A stretch of 64,000 nt of DNA from Gyromitra esculenta (lineage: Eukaryota; Ascomycota; Pezizomycetes; Pezizales; Discinaceae). Every line of letters starts with the position of its first letter. Positions within the stretch are counted from its first letter, which is position 1. Where the stretch lies: contig JBCAML010000021.1 of NCBI GenBank assembly GCA_038503075.1, forward strand, positions 806,001 to 870,000. The letters run 5' to 3'. A program made the position numbers and the translations under genes. The notes below the pieces were generated by a model. That model saw only the letters and a program-made list of their open reading frames with translations, was not told the DNA's origin and did not search any database. Shown here in pieces: positions 34,700 to 46,055 of the stretch.

Positions 34700-37639
34700 T
34701 TACTCCAACAAAAGCCTAAAAAACCAAACTTCAAAATCCTCTTTTCTCAAAACTCTCTTTGCCCAATCTCGTCCTTCCTCTGCAATCGTCTTAATACTAT
34801 TTTTCCCTTCCTCTTCCATCTCAAAATATCGCATCAATTCAACCACTTCCTCCATCTCCATGCTAATCGGCACATAATGAACCCATGGTACAATCCATTC
34901 CTCATGCCACTCCCTGAATATTGCCTGCTTGAACACCGCGCTATGGCTCTCCAAGAACGCGTAGTACCTCCCCGAAAACGCGTTACCGTCAACATCGAGT
35001 AGGTACTTCCACTGCCACGCGTCATTTTGATCTGCAGGTGGTGCAATGACGAAGAATTCACGTTGGGCATCACAGTCTTCTGGATCGCATTGGCCGACGT
35101 GGGAAAAATGCACGTCAAATAACTGAGCCAGTGATTCTCGCCTCACCTCTTTAACACTCCAGGCGCCAGTCTTGCCACGTTGCTCCCGCGTCAGGATCTT
35201 GGCTGTGTTGTTGCTGTTGATTACGGTGACCACGCGCTGCCTATGCTGTCTCTTCCATCCTCCATTCCGCGAAAAGCCGCCAGTTGTGGATCCACGCCAA
35301 TAGAGGTTCGGCTTCTTCTGATCCCACTCTATATCCTTGGTTTCATCATATGTGACTTTGCCAGCCCAGTACCAAGGACTTGGGTATAAGATGTCACCAA
35401 AACTTGAAACCTTACTCTGCGAGAAGATTGGTATGAGAGACTGTGCGACATTGAAAGCGTTGGGACGATCGAAAAAGCCGTGTCGCTGGGAGAGAGTGGG
35501 AGAGAGGCAGATGTTGGATGCTTCGGTCGCATTAGAGATGAAGCCAAGGGGCTCGACTGAGAAGTGGGAGATATCATCTATCGGGTTGGGGTCGATGCTC
35601 TTTGCCGGAGAATTGGCTGGGCAGGACTGACGTGCGCCGTTCCAAGTGGGTTGGTGGGCGAATACGTTGAATACTGTTCGTGGAAAATCCGGGACAGGAG
35701 CTCTTTCAAGATCTGGTAGGAAGGTGAATTCGTTTTTGGTCGCAGCATTGCTCCATCGAAGCTGAGATAATATTTTTTCTGCTTGGTTGAGGTGCTGGTT
35801 CAACATATCATTTGGAACGACAACCCTCGGTTCATCGTGAATATTGAACCCCAAATCCATATCAGGTAAAAAGGCCACAAAGTTTTCTATCATCCCCCTT
35901 GTCGCATCCTTCTGCCAATCTGGACCTTGTCCACCAATATTCACAGCACCATTCCGGATCGCTGCATGTAAGAGTTTATTATCATGTAACCCAATCGGAT
36001 CATTGAAGCCGATTGCTTCCCTGGCCCGCGTCCGAATCTCTGCCGGTGGAAGTCCCCAAAATGGCCTGAGCGAGTGATATATAGTGTCGTATTCGTCAAT
36101 AAGCACTGAGTTTCGGGTCTTTGCATATTCGTACCATCGGTCGAAATTAGGTGGTGGATGCATATTATAACGGCGACGATATTCGGCAATTGCTTCAGTA
36201 AGAGATTTAGATTGATTGGCTTTGGTGGCTCTGTATCTGGCTTGAGCCTCGGCAATAAGCTTGGGGATTGGGTGTCCAGAGGAAATTATTGGTTGCCCAT
36301 AAACCTTTGAAGCTGGATGATCGTAATAATGTGAGGATATAAATGACCCCAAGCCCAAAAACAGTAAAAACAGCACTGTCAAAAGCTGTGTTGATCGTGT
36401 ACGGAAACAGACGTTGGGTAGAAATCCTGAGCGGTCAGCACCAGGCCGCGCAACCACGTAGCCGGACATGCCGATAAAGGCGCCTATCATCCCAAGAAGT
36501 CGTACGCCTGAGAATGCTGACGCAATTTCCATCAGGAGCGTCACCGTCAATTCCAATAGCCCAACACTGACGGCGGAAAATTTGCTGACCTGGCCCCCCG
36601 AATCCTTAGTTTCTACCGACTCCCAGCATGATATATATCCAGACAAGAATTACTCACCACGAACGGCACAATGGCCCATTTAGCAGCACCCAATATACCA
36701 ATACTGGCAAGTTCTAGGCTTAACCACCCTATTTTAACTAGCACAAAGGATCTGTGTTCGTACAAGCCCATTTTCAGCCAGACTCTTAGCGGGAAGCTCT
36801 CGAATACCAAACTAGCACCCATAAAGCCTAGGAACAAATACATCCCAACTACTCGTCCAATAGTGGCACAAGCCCTCCAAATCTCGTTGCCTCCAAAATC
36901 AGAGTGTAAAAGCGGTATATTTGTCATCGCACTTGTTTCTGCAAGATCTGACAGACTTTGTTCTAACAACACTATAGCTACCGCTGAAAATATAGCGCTG
37001 CAAAATCCCAAAGCCAGTGAAGAATTGCTAACGAAGGCTGGCTGCAGTGCAATAGCCGCTGCAATTGTGACAAGCAACATAACCCTCTTCATACCCCTCA
37101 CTGGTAGATCAGCTGGGCTGTCAATCCTTCTAGAAGTGCGGATGAAGTAGATTGCAGCTGGAATCCCTGCCTTGGTATAGTCGAAGTGTTAGCCGTTTTC
37201 TACACATGGCTGCCTAGATCGGATGAAAGCACAAACAGACCTTCTTCCAGGGACTTGCAACATCGCTAGCTCTATCACAGACTCCCGCCAACCATAAACT
37301 CCCGGCTAGCAAGACACTCACACCTCCAACTCGTCCAACTCCAACAGGATTAGGGCCACTATATCCACGCTTCCGCTGTGTATTCCCCATGACTTTCGAA
37401 TATCTCCCCGCCTGAGTCCTCGAGCAGAGGGTCCATATAATGCCCCAGGTTACGGCTGAGGTGAATAGCGAGTACTGTTCGCATGTCCACGTAGGATATA
37501 AGAAATCAAGTAGCAGTAGGAGTACAACTGAAGCTGGTGATGAGGCAGGGTTCCCCGAAGCGTAGGCCTTGAAACCAATTGGCGAGAAGGCAATCGGAGA
37601 GAGACCTGGGGTTGTTGGAAGGTGTGAAAGAAAACCCAT
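34700..37639 (-). CDS. Glycosyltransferase family 90 (CAP10-like), multi-pass
   Basis: A predicted type of fungal GT90 protein acting in the Golgi/secretory pathway on cell-wall or capsule-like glycans (family knowledge; substrate unknown). Proposed exons are 37639-37241, 37170-36658 and 36589-34700, giving about 933 residues. Both introns (70 and 68 nt) are phase 0 with GT..AG; the first has a CTAAC branch-point-like motif. The N-terminal third has several hydrophobic segments. The C-terminal half is a CAP10 domain: a YRRRY..PPPNFDRWYEYA block, LYWRGSTTGG (about residues 734-742), and a WQWKYLLDVDGNAFSGR..LESHSAVFKQ..EW..PWVHYVPI block. The start is the first ATG after an in-frame stop; an extra upstream exon is possible. 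Coding sequence is intact. Confidence 0.85.
36590..36657 (-). other. GT90 intron 2
   Basis: A 68-nt intron beginning GTGAGT and ending GGCCAG. An alternative in-frame acceptor at CTAAG would add five residues. Confidence 0.7.
37171..37240 (-). other. GT90 intron 1
   Basis: A 70-nt intron beginning GTCTGT and ending CCAAG, with GCTAAC upstream of the acceptor. Removing it keeps the frame; the unspliced frame hits TAG within a few codons. Confidence 0.75.
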
Positions 37640-38016
37640 AACGCATTCGTTGAGGTAGGTGGCGTAGAGATTGGGGGGTACTTCGGAGTGCACCAAGTCT
37701 CAGGACGGGAGGGTGCTTTTTATTTTATTTTATTTTTAGTTCCTATATTTCCTGTAATATAGGAATGGGTTGAGGAGGAAGCGATGAACGGGCGAGAAAA
37801 ATCGAATGCTGATAAAAAATTGCTACTGAAAAGGAGCTGGGACGCCAAGGTTGATAGGTACCGACGAAGAGCCTCAGCAAGGGTGCCAAATCCCCTGGCT
37901 TAAATAAGCTTTACTGGAAAGGGGAAAATCCCTGTACATTCTTAGCGAGCGGGGTTCTAATACATAGAACAAGACGCGTCATGGCTGGCTACATCTCACT
38001 ACATGTAATTAATAAA
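37640..38016. other. Spacer upstream of GT90
   Basis: Presumed promoter and 5' UTR of the GT90 gene. It includes a TTTTATTTTATTTTATTTT tract at about 37710-37735 and a small hairpin around TTCCTATA..TATAGGAA. No ORF is seen. Confidence 0.45.
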
Positions 38017-38069
38017 GCGTACGGCAAAAAAGATCGAGAAACCAGGCTCTATGGCTAATCCAACTACTA

Positions 38070-38194
38070 CTCACGCGTCTCTACCAAGAAATTTCACGTG
38101 ACTGAGTCCAGCCAATCAAAAATTTCATATGCTAACGGAAACTTTTGATTAGTCTGACCAGGTCACGTTAAAATTCTTGGTAAAGACGTGTGAG
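38070..38194. mobile_element. 125-bp foldback MITE
   Basis: Two arms of about 60 bp are complementary over most of their length (CTCACGCGTCTCTACCAAGA.. against ..TCTTGGTAAAGACGTGTGAG). TA occurs on both sides. Transcribed, it would form a nearly complete hairpin. Confidence 0.75.
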
Positions 38195-38235
38195 TAGAAT
38201 CTTCCTCAAAAACTCTGGGGAACCAATAAGAGCTA

Positions 38236-38755
38236 CAGGGGGTAACGGCCAGACGGCGGACACTATCTGATGGCGGACAGGGATCAGGTCTACTCTACTC
38301 ATGTCGCCAGATTTATAATGTCAGATAACTAAATTCTGACTAAGGTCGGAATTTCATGTCCGTGGCATAAGATACAGGAAAAAGTAGCATTTGAGAGCGG
38401 CAGCAACTTCAGCACACTTTAGACAATGTATCTTAATTATTATAATTTTCTATATCTTGTGGCTGTTGAAAAATCGAGCTTCCTGTGGGGATTTCACTGG
38501 TGTCTGGGACCCATTTTCTTGTTCTGTATCCATAGTCAGACTTTAGTCATCTGGCATTATAAATCTGGCGACATGAGTACTTGGCAAGAACTTGACAAGA
38601 ACAGTAGAGAGGGTACAGGACTATAAGACAGCTACCAAAATACTCAGAAAACCAGTATCCTATCCATAGTCCTGTACCCTCTTGATAGTTCTTTGCCAAG
38701 CCCCAAGCCCCTGTCCGCCATCAGACCGCGTCCGCCGTCCGGCTGTTACCCCCTG
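38236..38755. mobile_element. 520-bp MITE with CAGGGGGTAAC ends and TA duplication
   Basis: Terminal inverted repeats of about 50 bp begin CAGGGGGTAAC and continue through GGCGGAC and TGATGGCGGACAGGG. TA flanks both ends (38234-38235 and 38756-38757). A perfect 25-bp internal inverted repeat lies at about 38300-38324 and 38555-38580, and a further hairpin at 38580-38700. There is no transposase; it is Tc1/mariner-like by its TSD. Confidence 0.82.
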
Positions 38756-38793
38756 TAAGTCTCAAGTTTCTCGATCTTTTTTGTCGTACGCTG

Positions 38794-39585
38794 TAGAGAC
38801 TTTGCGCAGCTGGGGCTGGAGTCTTTTTAAACAATCTTAGCGTTGAAACGTCAAGCCCCACAAGATCTAGACCTTGATTTGACTCTCACCCCAAGAACAA
38901 ATAACGAATTTTGAGCTCCGCAACTTCCAGCCTGCGTTATATACCATACTCCTTGACACCTTGAACGGAATAAACCTGATCCGGTTTGGGAAATGAATTG
39001 AATATCAAATCCGTCAACAAGTCGATTTTTTTGTAAACGTTATAAGATAGTGCAGGGAATAAATGACTATTTCGATAATGATCTAACTATAAAACTCCTC
39101 CAGTTATATACTCCTTATTCCTCATACAATAATCTCGTTACTATAAGAAAATATGCCCGTCGGGTAAATAGAAAAGAGATCCTCCGTCGGCCCAACATCC
39201 ATCCGTGTTACTCTGTATGTTTAGCTACAATAGTATTGTAGGTGAGAGCACCTATTCCAACAGATTTGTGATACTAAGATATACTAGAACAGAGGAGATA
39301 ATACATTCCCAGCTGGTTTATAACCAAATCCGCCAGTGGATGCTTTTCATATCGTATTTAGCTAACGCAATGGCTACTTGTGAGTGGGTAAATGGATACA
39401 CGAGAAACGAAGTCAGCTCTCTGAGAGAAAGTCATCCTGCGAATTCGTCCCGGTATTATCGTCAAGCTTAATCCTAACGTACAGTGCCCAAGTCTATCAT
39501 ATCCTATTCGTTATATACACCCATTATCTTACTAAAGCCCCAACCTAACAGAACCCTAAAAACTCCCATGTCTCATCACCTTCAT
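38794..39585. other. Spacer downstream of SPP1
   Basis: AT-rich intergenic sequence with no convincing ORF or repeat ends. It presumably includes the SPP1 3' UTR near 39480-39585. Confidence 0.45.
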
Positions 39586-41457
39586 TCAAGTATACTTTTC
39601 TGCAACTTCAACAGTCCCCTCAGTATTATCGCGAACACTCCTTCTCTTCTGTCTTTCTTTAATTTTTCTCTCCTCTTGCCGCAGCTGTACCAACCTTTCT
39701 GCATGTAGCCTCTCCTGTAGCTGTGCTTCTTCCATAAACAGCGCTTTCCACTGGTTATGCTTCTCGCACTTCTTCTTGATGCAGACACCTTCTCTCCCGT
39801 GAATCCTTCCTACTTTGAACACTTCTATCCCCTCAGGTGAATTCCTCCATGCATCCCACTCCACATCACCGAGCCCTAGTTTTTCATCGTACCCACAAAT
39901 CTCTTTTCCCACATTCCGTGCTTCTGGATCCGCTTTAAGTTCCTCGTGTATACGTTTTGCAGCCTCTTGTGCCCATTTAACATAATGTCCGCGATTCTCA
40001 ATTGCGAGCTTATAGGTTCTCAGCGCTTCTCTCTCCGTAGCAATTGAGAGGAGCCGCTCAATTTCTTCAGGGTAATCTCTGAAGTTCTCCTCCGACATTG
40101 GTGGCGTCGGCATACGATAGCCAAGACGTCGGAACTCGCTCACAGAGGGAACTGAATCTGCCATGCTCGTAAGCTCCGATTGTAAGACTTTCGATTTTGG
40201 AGATGAGGTTTTAAGTTCGAAAAATGCAACACCATGCTCATCGCAGCAATATTTCGATGGTGTAGGGCGCTTATCGACTTGTGCGGGCTTACGACAGACG
40301 GGAAGTCGACACTTGCGTTTCCATGTTGTGATACCGTGGCCAGAGACCTCGCAACGGGGACCTAAGGACGTTTAGAGAGAGCACGGAGATTGAGGGAAAG
40401 GGTATTGGGATTGTTGCTCACAAAAGTATTTGTCAGTCAGGTCACCATCTTCTTCAGCCACGTTAATGCATTCCCCATGAAACCAATCCTCACACCCATC
40501 GCATCCGATCATCCACTTCCCCGAATCAGGCTTGCGACAGACACAATAAAGTTCCATCCCCTCAGCATTATATTTCAGGAGCGGAGAAAGGGGAAGTAGT
40601 GGTAACGACTGCGCGCTTATTGGTGAGTCCGCTAGCTGCTTCACCAGTTGAGCGCTGACAGGCTGGTGACCAAAGGCCTGAGCGTGGCCTGTGTTAGAAG
40701 TAAGATTCTTCTTTTTCTTAGACGAAGGTCTTACGGGAATCTCGTCTTCAAGATCTTCGTCTTCCGCTACAACTCTGCGTTTCTTCTTTTGTGGCTTTGC
40801 GATTCCTTTTTTTTTGGGGTGATCAACTTTTGCCGAAGGACGCTTTTTAGGTTTTTTGCTGGTCGTGGCACTAATTATTGCGAGGGCAGTGGTGTCTCTA
40901 GGGGTGGGAATAATTGTGGATTGAGGGGAGGGCGATGCCGCTGGGGGCGATGATCGCAATACTTCCCGCACAACGGAGGTAGGGAACAGAGGGCAATCGA
41001 CTGGTGTGCGTGGCTTGATACCGTCTCCACCCATCTCTTCGTCTTCCTCGTCGCCATCCGCATCCCTCTCAGAGCTGCTGGCGAGGAGGACTTGGGTGAA
41101 GTCGTTCGTTGATTTTATCGCTGCGGCATCTCGCATTGGAGCGACTCGTCGCGGAGAAACTGGAGGCACGGGGGACGAGGAGACAGTGTCCGATGACGAT
41201 GAATCATGCTGGGGAGCGATAGGGGTTACAGGAGACAGATCGCCATCATGATCATTATTTGGAAGGTTAAATGAATTTCGGTGATGATGACTGCTCGCAA
41301 AGAGGGCAAGAGTGCTCGCAGCCTCTTCTTGGGTATTGCTTGAGAGGGCGTATCTTTGGGTAGGTGGGTGTGTTAGAGGAGGGGAGTGGGGATGCGTCGT
41401 AACAGGGGACGAGGGACCAGATGATGTAGGATTAAGGAGGTCCTTCAGAGACGACAT
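39586..41457 (-). CDS. SPP1: Spp1/CFP1-type PHD protein of the Set1 (COMPASS) complex
   Basis: A nuclear reader subunit that binds H3K4me and links the Set1 methyltransferase to promoters (family knowledge). Exons 41457-40422 and 40361-39586 give 603 residues. The N-terminal half is low-complexity and basic (KKPKKRPSAK, KKKGIAKPQKKKRR), probably nuclear-targeting. A PHD finger spans residues 304-350 with C305, C307, C320, C323, H328, C331, C346 and C349, and W315 and W325 as aromatic-cage candidates. A second zinc-binding region follows (TTWKRKCRLPVCRKPA..SKYCCDEHG), typical of Spp1/CFP1, then a charged helical C-terminus (LRQEERKIKERQKRR). The intron splits the codon of C346. All key cysteines are present. 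Confidence 0.9.
40362..40421 (-). other. SPP1 intron
   Basis: A 60-nt phase-1 intron, GTGAGC to CTTAG, with CTAAAC as a likely branch region. Removing it restores the second half of the PHD finger (F-C-P-R-C-E). Without splicing, the frame ends soon after the finger. Confidence 0.9.
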
Positions 41458-42795
41458 TGAGTTGTCCGTGTGGGAGAAGTGAACTTTACTATTTTATTTG
41501 GCTCTATTCTTGACTAAGCCTCTGCGAGGAAAACGATATGACGATACAGCAAAATTGAGAGGTTGTGATAGCTAGGAACTGTGAAGTGATGATAGCAGTG
41601 ATGATGCCGATGATGTCGATGATGTTGGTAGTTAGTGATTGAGGGTATCTGATACCTGCCTAGTGATTGTGGTGGTGATGCTTGGTAATGGTTGGTGAGG
41701 ATATAAAGCTAGATGTCAAGAAGCCTACTACAGCACTAGCCTCGTTCCCAGGCTGTGGAGATAAATGAGAAAACGAGAAAACCTTTTCAATGCCCGTATA
41801 CTTGGCGCATACCTTTAGAATGCCCTGTCTCATAAAATATGCCAGTAAAAAGACCGTGAACTGTGGAACCTTTGTTTAGGCCAGGGAGATCGCTTAGGTT
41901 AGGACAGGCACGGTCCTAACCGAACTAAATTGAATAATTCCGGTATATTTTTATTATTTTGATCGAGTGAGCAAGAGAGCCGACGGCAATAAGTCCCTGC
42001 CGAGGCACGAGTGTATAGGGGACTAATGCGAAGGAGGCTCTCGCGCGAGCCAGGAGCCAGCGGTTTTTGGAGCTATGGTGCGCGCACTCATAAATGTGGA
42101 CCAATAAAATTCCGTGGTGGAACGCCTTTGTCTTACCAAGCATACCCTTTACCTTGCTTGGAATGCCAAGCCCTTCATTAAATTTTATAAAGAACATTTC
42201 AGGGTAGATATCACCATTGAAATTGCTCCCAAAACGAAGCCCTTTTTGATACCCACAATCTAATAAGTAAATAATGATAACTTGCATATGCACTGTTCGT
42301 TTAGAGCAAAATGATTGGTTATGTTGTAAAGTATTCTGTCAATAGGGGCCTGAGAGTAGAGAGTGTAGTATGTCATCGATAGTTATTTTTATATTTTTTT
42401 TTAAATACAAACAATGATGTAATTTTTGTGGACAAAACAGGTTTGTAAAGAGGGTAATGATGTCACCTAATTACCTCATAACTAACTGATATCGTAATAA
42501 TTTTTTTCTTGATTTGAATAAAGCTTTCAATTGAACTATAAAAGATATGTCAAAGTATCGATAATCAGGTTAAAGAATCCTTATTCAATATCACAACCAT
42601 GTATACAATACCCAAAACACAGATATTTATTTCATAATCATGCCTCACACCTTTAACGAAAATGCATCCACTGACATGTTCAGTATTATGGATTTCACCA
42701 ATAAATTCGACAAAACAGGATTGTTTAAAATATATGAAACTATTCTCAGCTTCCTCAAGTGGATAGTATTATCCAGATATCAGGAAGACTAATGG
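41458..42795. other. Spacer upstream of SPP1
   Basis: Presumed SPP1 promoter and 5' UTR, with a GATGAT-rich stretch at 41587-41625. A 9-bp-stem hairpin lies at about 41897-41925. The rest is AT-rich with no recognisable gene. Confidence 0.4.
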
Positions 42796-42994
42796 GTAAG
42801 GTAGTAGTAGAAGATAAAAAACATTTTTTTTAGGCTGTTTAGTTCGTTACTTAAATTATATCTCTGACATAAATCCTGCAACTTCTTCACCTATTTCAGG
42901 TTCACCATCTGGGCAGGGTTCTAAAAGATTTAGTGGATCCTGGAGTGCTCAAGCACAAAAACGAGGGGCATCAGTCAGTGGATTACAAGGAAGG

Positions 42995-43398
42995 TCTCAA
43001 GGTTCAGTCTCTCGTCAAGCCCTTCAGTATCCCTAAAGGTAAGCAGTGCTACTTGAGCGAGATACTCACACGTTCGAGGAGTGCAAAGTGTCTACAAGTT
43101 CTACAGGGGTTATACTTCAAGGCGAAGTGGCGATGTTTTCAGTGACAGCGAAGGTTCTGAGGTAGAACCGAGATAGTATTAAAGCAATACAGGTAGAAGT
43201 AAACGAGAAGGTTGCTTAAGAAAAGAAGGAGAAGAGAACAAAAGCGAACGAAATCCATCATTTAAATACCCTGCTTCCCTAACAAAACCCCTGTTACCGA
43301 TAACAACCAAAAAACAATATCATTCATGCAACAACCCGAGATCCATAGCAACCATTTAACCGAAACCTAACCCTGTACCCAATCTTTAATCCGTGAAA
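42995..43398 (-). repeat. Solo LTR-1
   Basis: A 404-bp LTR-1 with perfect TSD GAAGG (42990-42994 and 43399-43403). Removing it with one TSD copy keeps the surrounding reading frame open. Confidence 0.92.
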
Positions 43399-43541
43399 GA
43401 AGGTCTATTTGTGAACCTGATTTTGTTTCTGATTTACTTACTCCAACTAAAAAAAAGCAGAGCATGATGTCAATTTCTTCTTCTCCGATGGAGGATTTTG
43501 AAGAAGTTGGAAGTAGTCAACATCAGCAAAACATTTGACAT

Positions 43542-43860
43542 TCCCTCCAGTTGCACCCAGTTCACTCACAAAAAAATTTGGGGTCAGCTACCAGAGTGTG
43601 ATTCATTTATTATCTACCGCTTTAAAATATTTTTTGCATTTTTTCTCCGGGTTGTAACAGGGGTCTCACAAATTGACCTTTTTGTGTAACGTATGGACTA
43701 ATTGAACTTTCCTTTGTAAAAGTAGATTTCATTAATGCATGAAATTGGTCAAAAATTTGTTAATAGTATTTTAATGCTGGTATGCATTTAACAAAATAAC
43801 TGGTTTTTTGAAAATCAAAATTCATTATTCCTGAGTGCAACTGGGTGCCACTGGAGAGAA
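43542..43860. mobile_element. ~320-bp MITE-like inverted-repeat element
   Basis: Imperfect inverted ends (CTCCAGTTGCACCCAGTTCA on the left; complement CTCCAGTGGCACCCAGTTGC on the right) enclose AT-rich non-coding DNA. A TSD is not clear. It interrupts the ORF described at 42900-43903. Confidence 0.6.
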
Positions 43861-44181
43861 TATCAAACTTTTTGCTGATGAAGTCATGAGCTTGGAGGAA
43901 TAACTTTTGTATGGTAGTCAATATTTCTATTTCCTTTTCTTATATACTGTACTCACTACTCTGCTATTCATTTTTTTTAACCAATTTTGTTATTTACTAC
44001 TGCTAAGTGACAAGCAATATTACTTTAGGTTTCCTGAATTATATTCTACATTATGCCTCAAACCAAACAAACCCGATCACAAGATGAAATTCATGCAGCA
44101 GAACAAGAACGAATGTGCAGAAACAGAAATCCCTTATTTTTCAATCAAATTAGCCAACAAATAACAACTAGAGCATCAACA

Positions 44182-44588
44182 TCTCACGGTTCTGTTCTCG
44201 ATAAGCACTTCTGTATCCCAGAAGGTGAGCAGAGCTACTTAAGCGAGATACTGTTGCGATAAGAATCACAATGTTTTCTACAGGTTCTAGGTGGGGACTA
44301 ACACCAGGCGAGTTAAGTGGAATACGAGACTGCGACAGCTAGGATTTTGAGGTAGAACCGAGATAGTATTTAGGTAATACAGGTAGAAGTAAGTTGAGAT
44401 CGTTGCTAAAGGAAAGAAGAAGAAGGAGATACAACACGACTAAAATCCTTCCCTTAAATACCCCGCTTTTCACATACAATGACTCATAACCGAACACTAA
44501 TGGAGCAACAAAGACATTATCTTTCCAACCGAAACCGTTACAACCAACACCTTATTCTTGACCCCTTACTCTTTCCTTACCCGTGAAA
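44182..44588 (-). repeat. Solo LTR-1 in the Helitron
   Basis: A 407-bp LTR-1 with perfect TSD CAACA (44177-44181 and 44589-44593). Confidence 0.93.
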
Positions 44589-44757
44589 CAACACAACTAA
44601 AACAACGAAGAATTCACACACGAAGTCAGACATCAAATATTCCATCATCTAATCTGAGTCACAACAGTGTGTCCAGCTCACTAAAAACATATGTGGAAGT
44701 TCCACTGTCATGGTGGAATATTGTAGCTCAAACAATTAAAACAATTACTTCTCGTTA

Positions 44758-45071
44758 TTATATCTGTGCCTTTTGAAGGAGTTCCTGGCCCTGGAGTTAC
44801 CCTATCTTTGGAGTTACCCTACTTAAGCACCTTCCGGATTGGGACTGGTGCCTGTTACCCTGCCTCCAATCCTTCCAGTAGGTATAGTATTTGGAGAAGG
44901 GGTGACAGCACCAGAAAAGACCTGTCCCGGAGGGCAAAAGTAACCCCTAGGCCATCAAGCAAAACCGTCCGGCGGAATGGGACCTGGACGGTATGTAGGG
45001 AAAGTGTTTGGTTTTGCTGTGGTTCAAATGAATTGCGAATCGGACCAAAACTGGTGGAGTTACAGACTACA
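44758..45071. repeat. Unclassified ~320-bp interspersed repeat, copy 2
   Basis: Closely similar to 22238-22556. It cuts the Helitron N-terminal frame after TSRYY. No inverted termini and no obvious TSD. Confidence 0.7.
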
Positions 45072-45605
45072 AAAATAAGTGAACACAATGTTACACTACA
45101 TTTCAGATAGGCAAAATGATTGTCTCAAAGAGACGAACGCAATGAAGTCGAATACATAACTCTTGTGTTACCAACATGCATGCTCTTTGAAGAAATGCAG
45201 ATTGGGACCAGGAAACTCAATGGGGTATTGAGTATGGAGATAAGGCAAAGTGGTTTTATGTTGTCATAGTAGTTAGCACCTCTACATCACACTATACCCA
45301 AACATAGAGAGGACGTATTATAAATACTCTCGCAGTGGATGTAAACTCTGAGTCGGATCATTAGTGACGAAAAACGAGCCTTATCAATATTATATTGTTT
45401 CTAGCAAAATTACTTCCGTGCAATTTACTCTATTACTTGTGAATTTCCATTATCTCACATAGCAAGGGCTTGGCCCTTCTGTGTTAGTTATTAAACCTTA
45501 CTATTGGAAGTTCTTCACGGAACCTTGTTCGATCCCTACCCTGAACCTTATGGTTATCTTTTAGTGGTTCATAAGAAGCAGTTAGGACTTGCAACTGTGT
45601 ATTGT
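45072..45605. other. Unassigned segment inside the Helitron
   Basis: No ORF or known element ends. A TATAAATA motif at about 45321 and a TGGTTATC near 45551 hint at a decayed LTR element, but termini are not visible. Confidence 0.3.
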
Positions 45606-46010
45606 TCTCAAGGAGTGAGTTTCTCATGAAGCTTTTGGGTATTCCCCAAGATGAGCTGTGCTACTTTAACAAACAACAAACAACGAGAGTCTACGTGAAG
45701 ATTCCACAGGCTCTATGAGTTCTTCGAATGAAGGGGTTTCGAAGACGGCGACAGTGAAAGGTTATGAGGTATAACTGATGGTTGTATTTGTAAAATACAA
45801 GAGTGACTATAGAAGACGTTGCTTAAAGAAAAAAGAAGAAAAAGTACAACAAGAAGTGAATGCCTTTTGCTTATATGCTAAAGTTCTATCTACTCCGATG
45901 ACAAACGTATGACTCATTACAATGGCATCCCAAAGAAATGTAAAGAACAACGAACATAACAACCTAGCACACGTACAGCTAATCCTGTAACACGACAATC
46001 ATTCATGAAA
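45606..46010 (-). repeat. Solo LTR-2
   Basis: A 405-bp LTR-2 with perfect TSD ATTGT (45601-45605 and 46011-46015). Confidence 0.92.
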
Positions 46011-46055
46011 ATTGTGTTGCGGATAGCAACTGGGCAGGTTATAGCGTCTAAATTG

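Larger units (their letters stand above)
38017..38793. mobile_element. Outer inverted-repeat element holding two MITEs
   Basis: Inverted termini AGCGTACGGCAAAAAAGATC.. (38017-38044) and its near-perfect complement at 38766-38793 bound a 777-bp block. No clear TSD is visible. The block contains the foldback elements at 38070-38194 and 38236-38755, which explain nearly all of its interior. It is probably a MITE used as a landing site by others. Confidence 0.65.
42900..43903 (+). pseudogene. Exon-like ORF broken by an LTR and a MITE
   Basis: An open frame starts at an AG acceptor (42899) after a plausible intron (GTAAGG at 42796). It reads Ser/Gln-rich sequence to 42994, resumes in frame after the solo LTR, continues with MEDFEEVGSSQHQQN, and hits a MITE at 43542. 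After the MITE, KLFADEVMSLEE and a stop follow (43901-43903). I do not recognise the family. It lies just upstream of the Helitron start and may be an accessory Helitron ORF, a captured gene fragment or a dead host gene. No confident start codon was found. Confidence 0.4.

Noticed and set aside
37637..37696. GT90 start at 37696
   Set aside because: That codon is TTG; the first in-frame ATG after an upstream stop is at 37639.
41897..41925. Hairpin as a transcription terminator
   Set aside because: This is a eukaryotic intergenic region and rho-independent terminators do not apply; no function is assigned.
45520..45555. tRNA T-loop-like GTTCGATCCC
   Set aside because: No cloverleaf could be drawn: no matching acceptor stem or anticodon arm at the right spacing.
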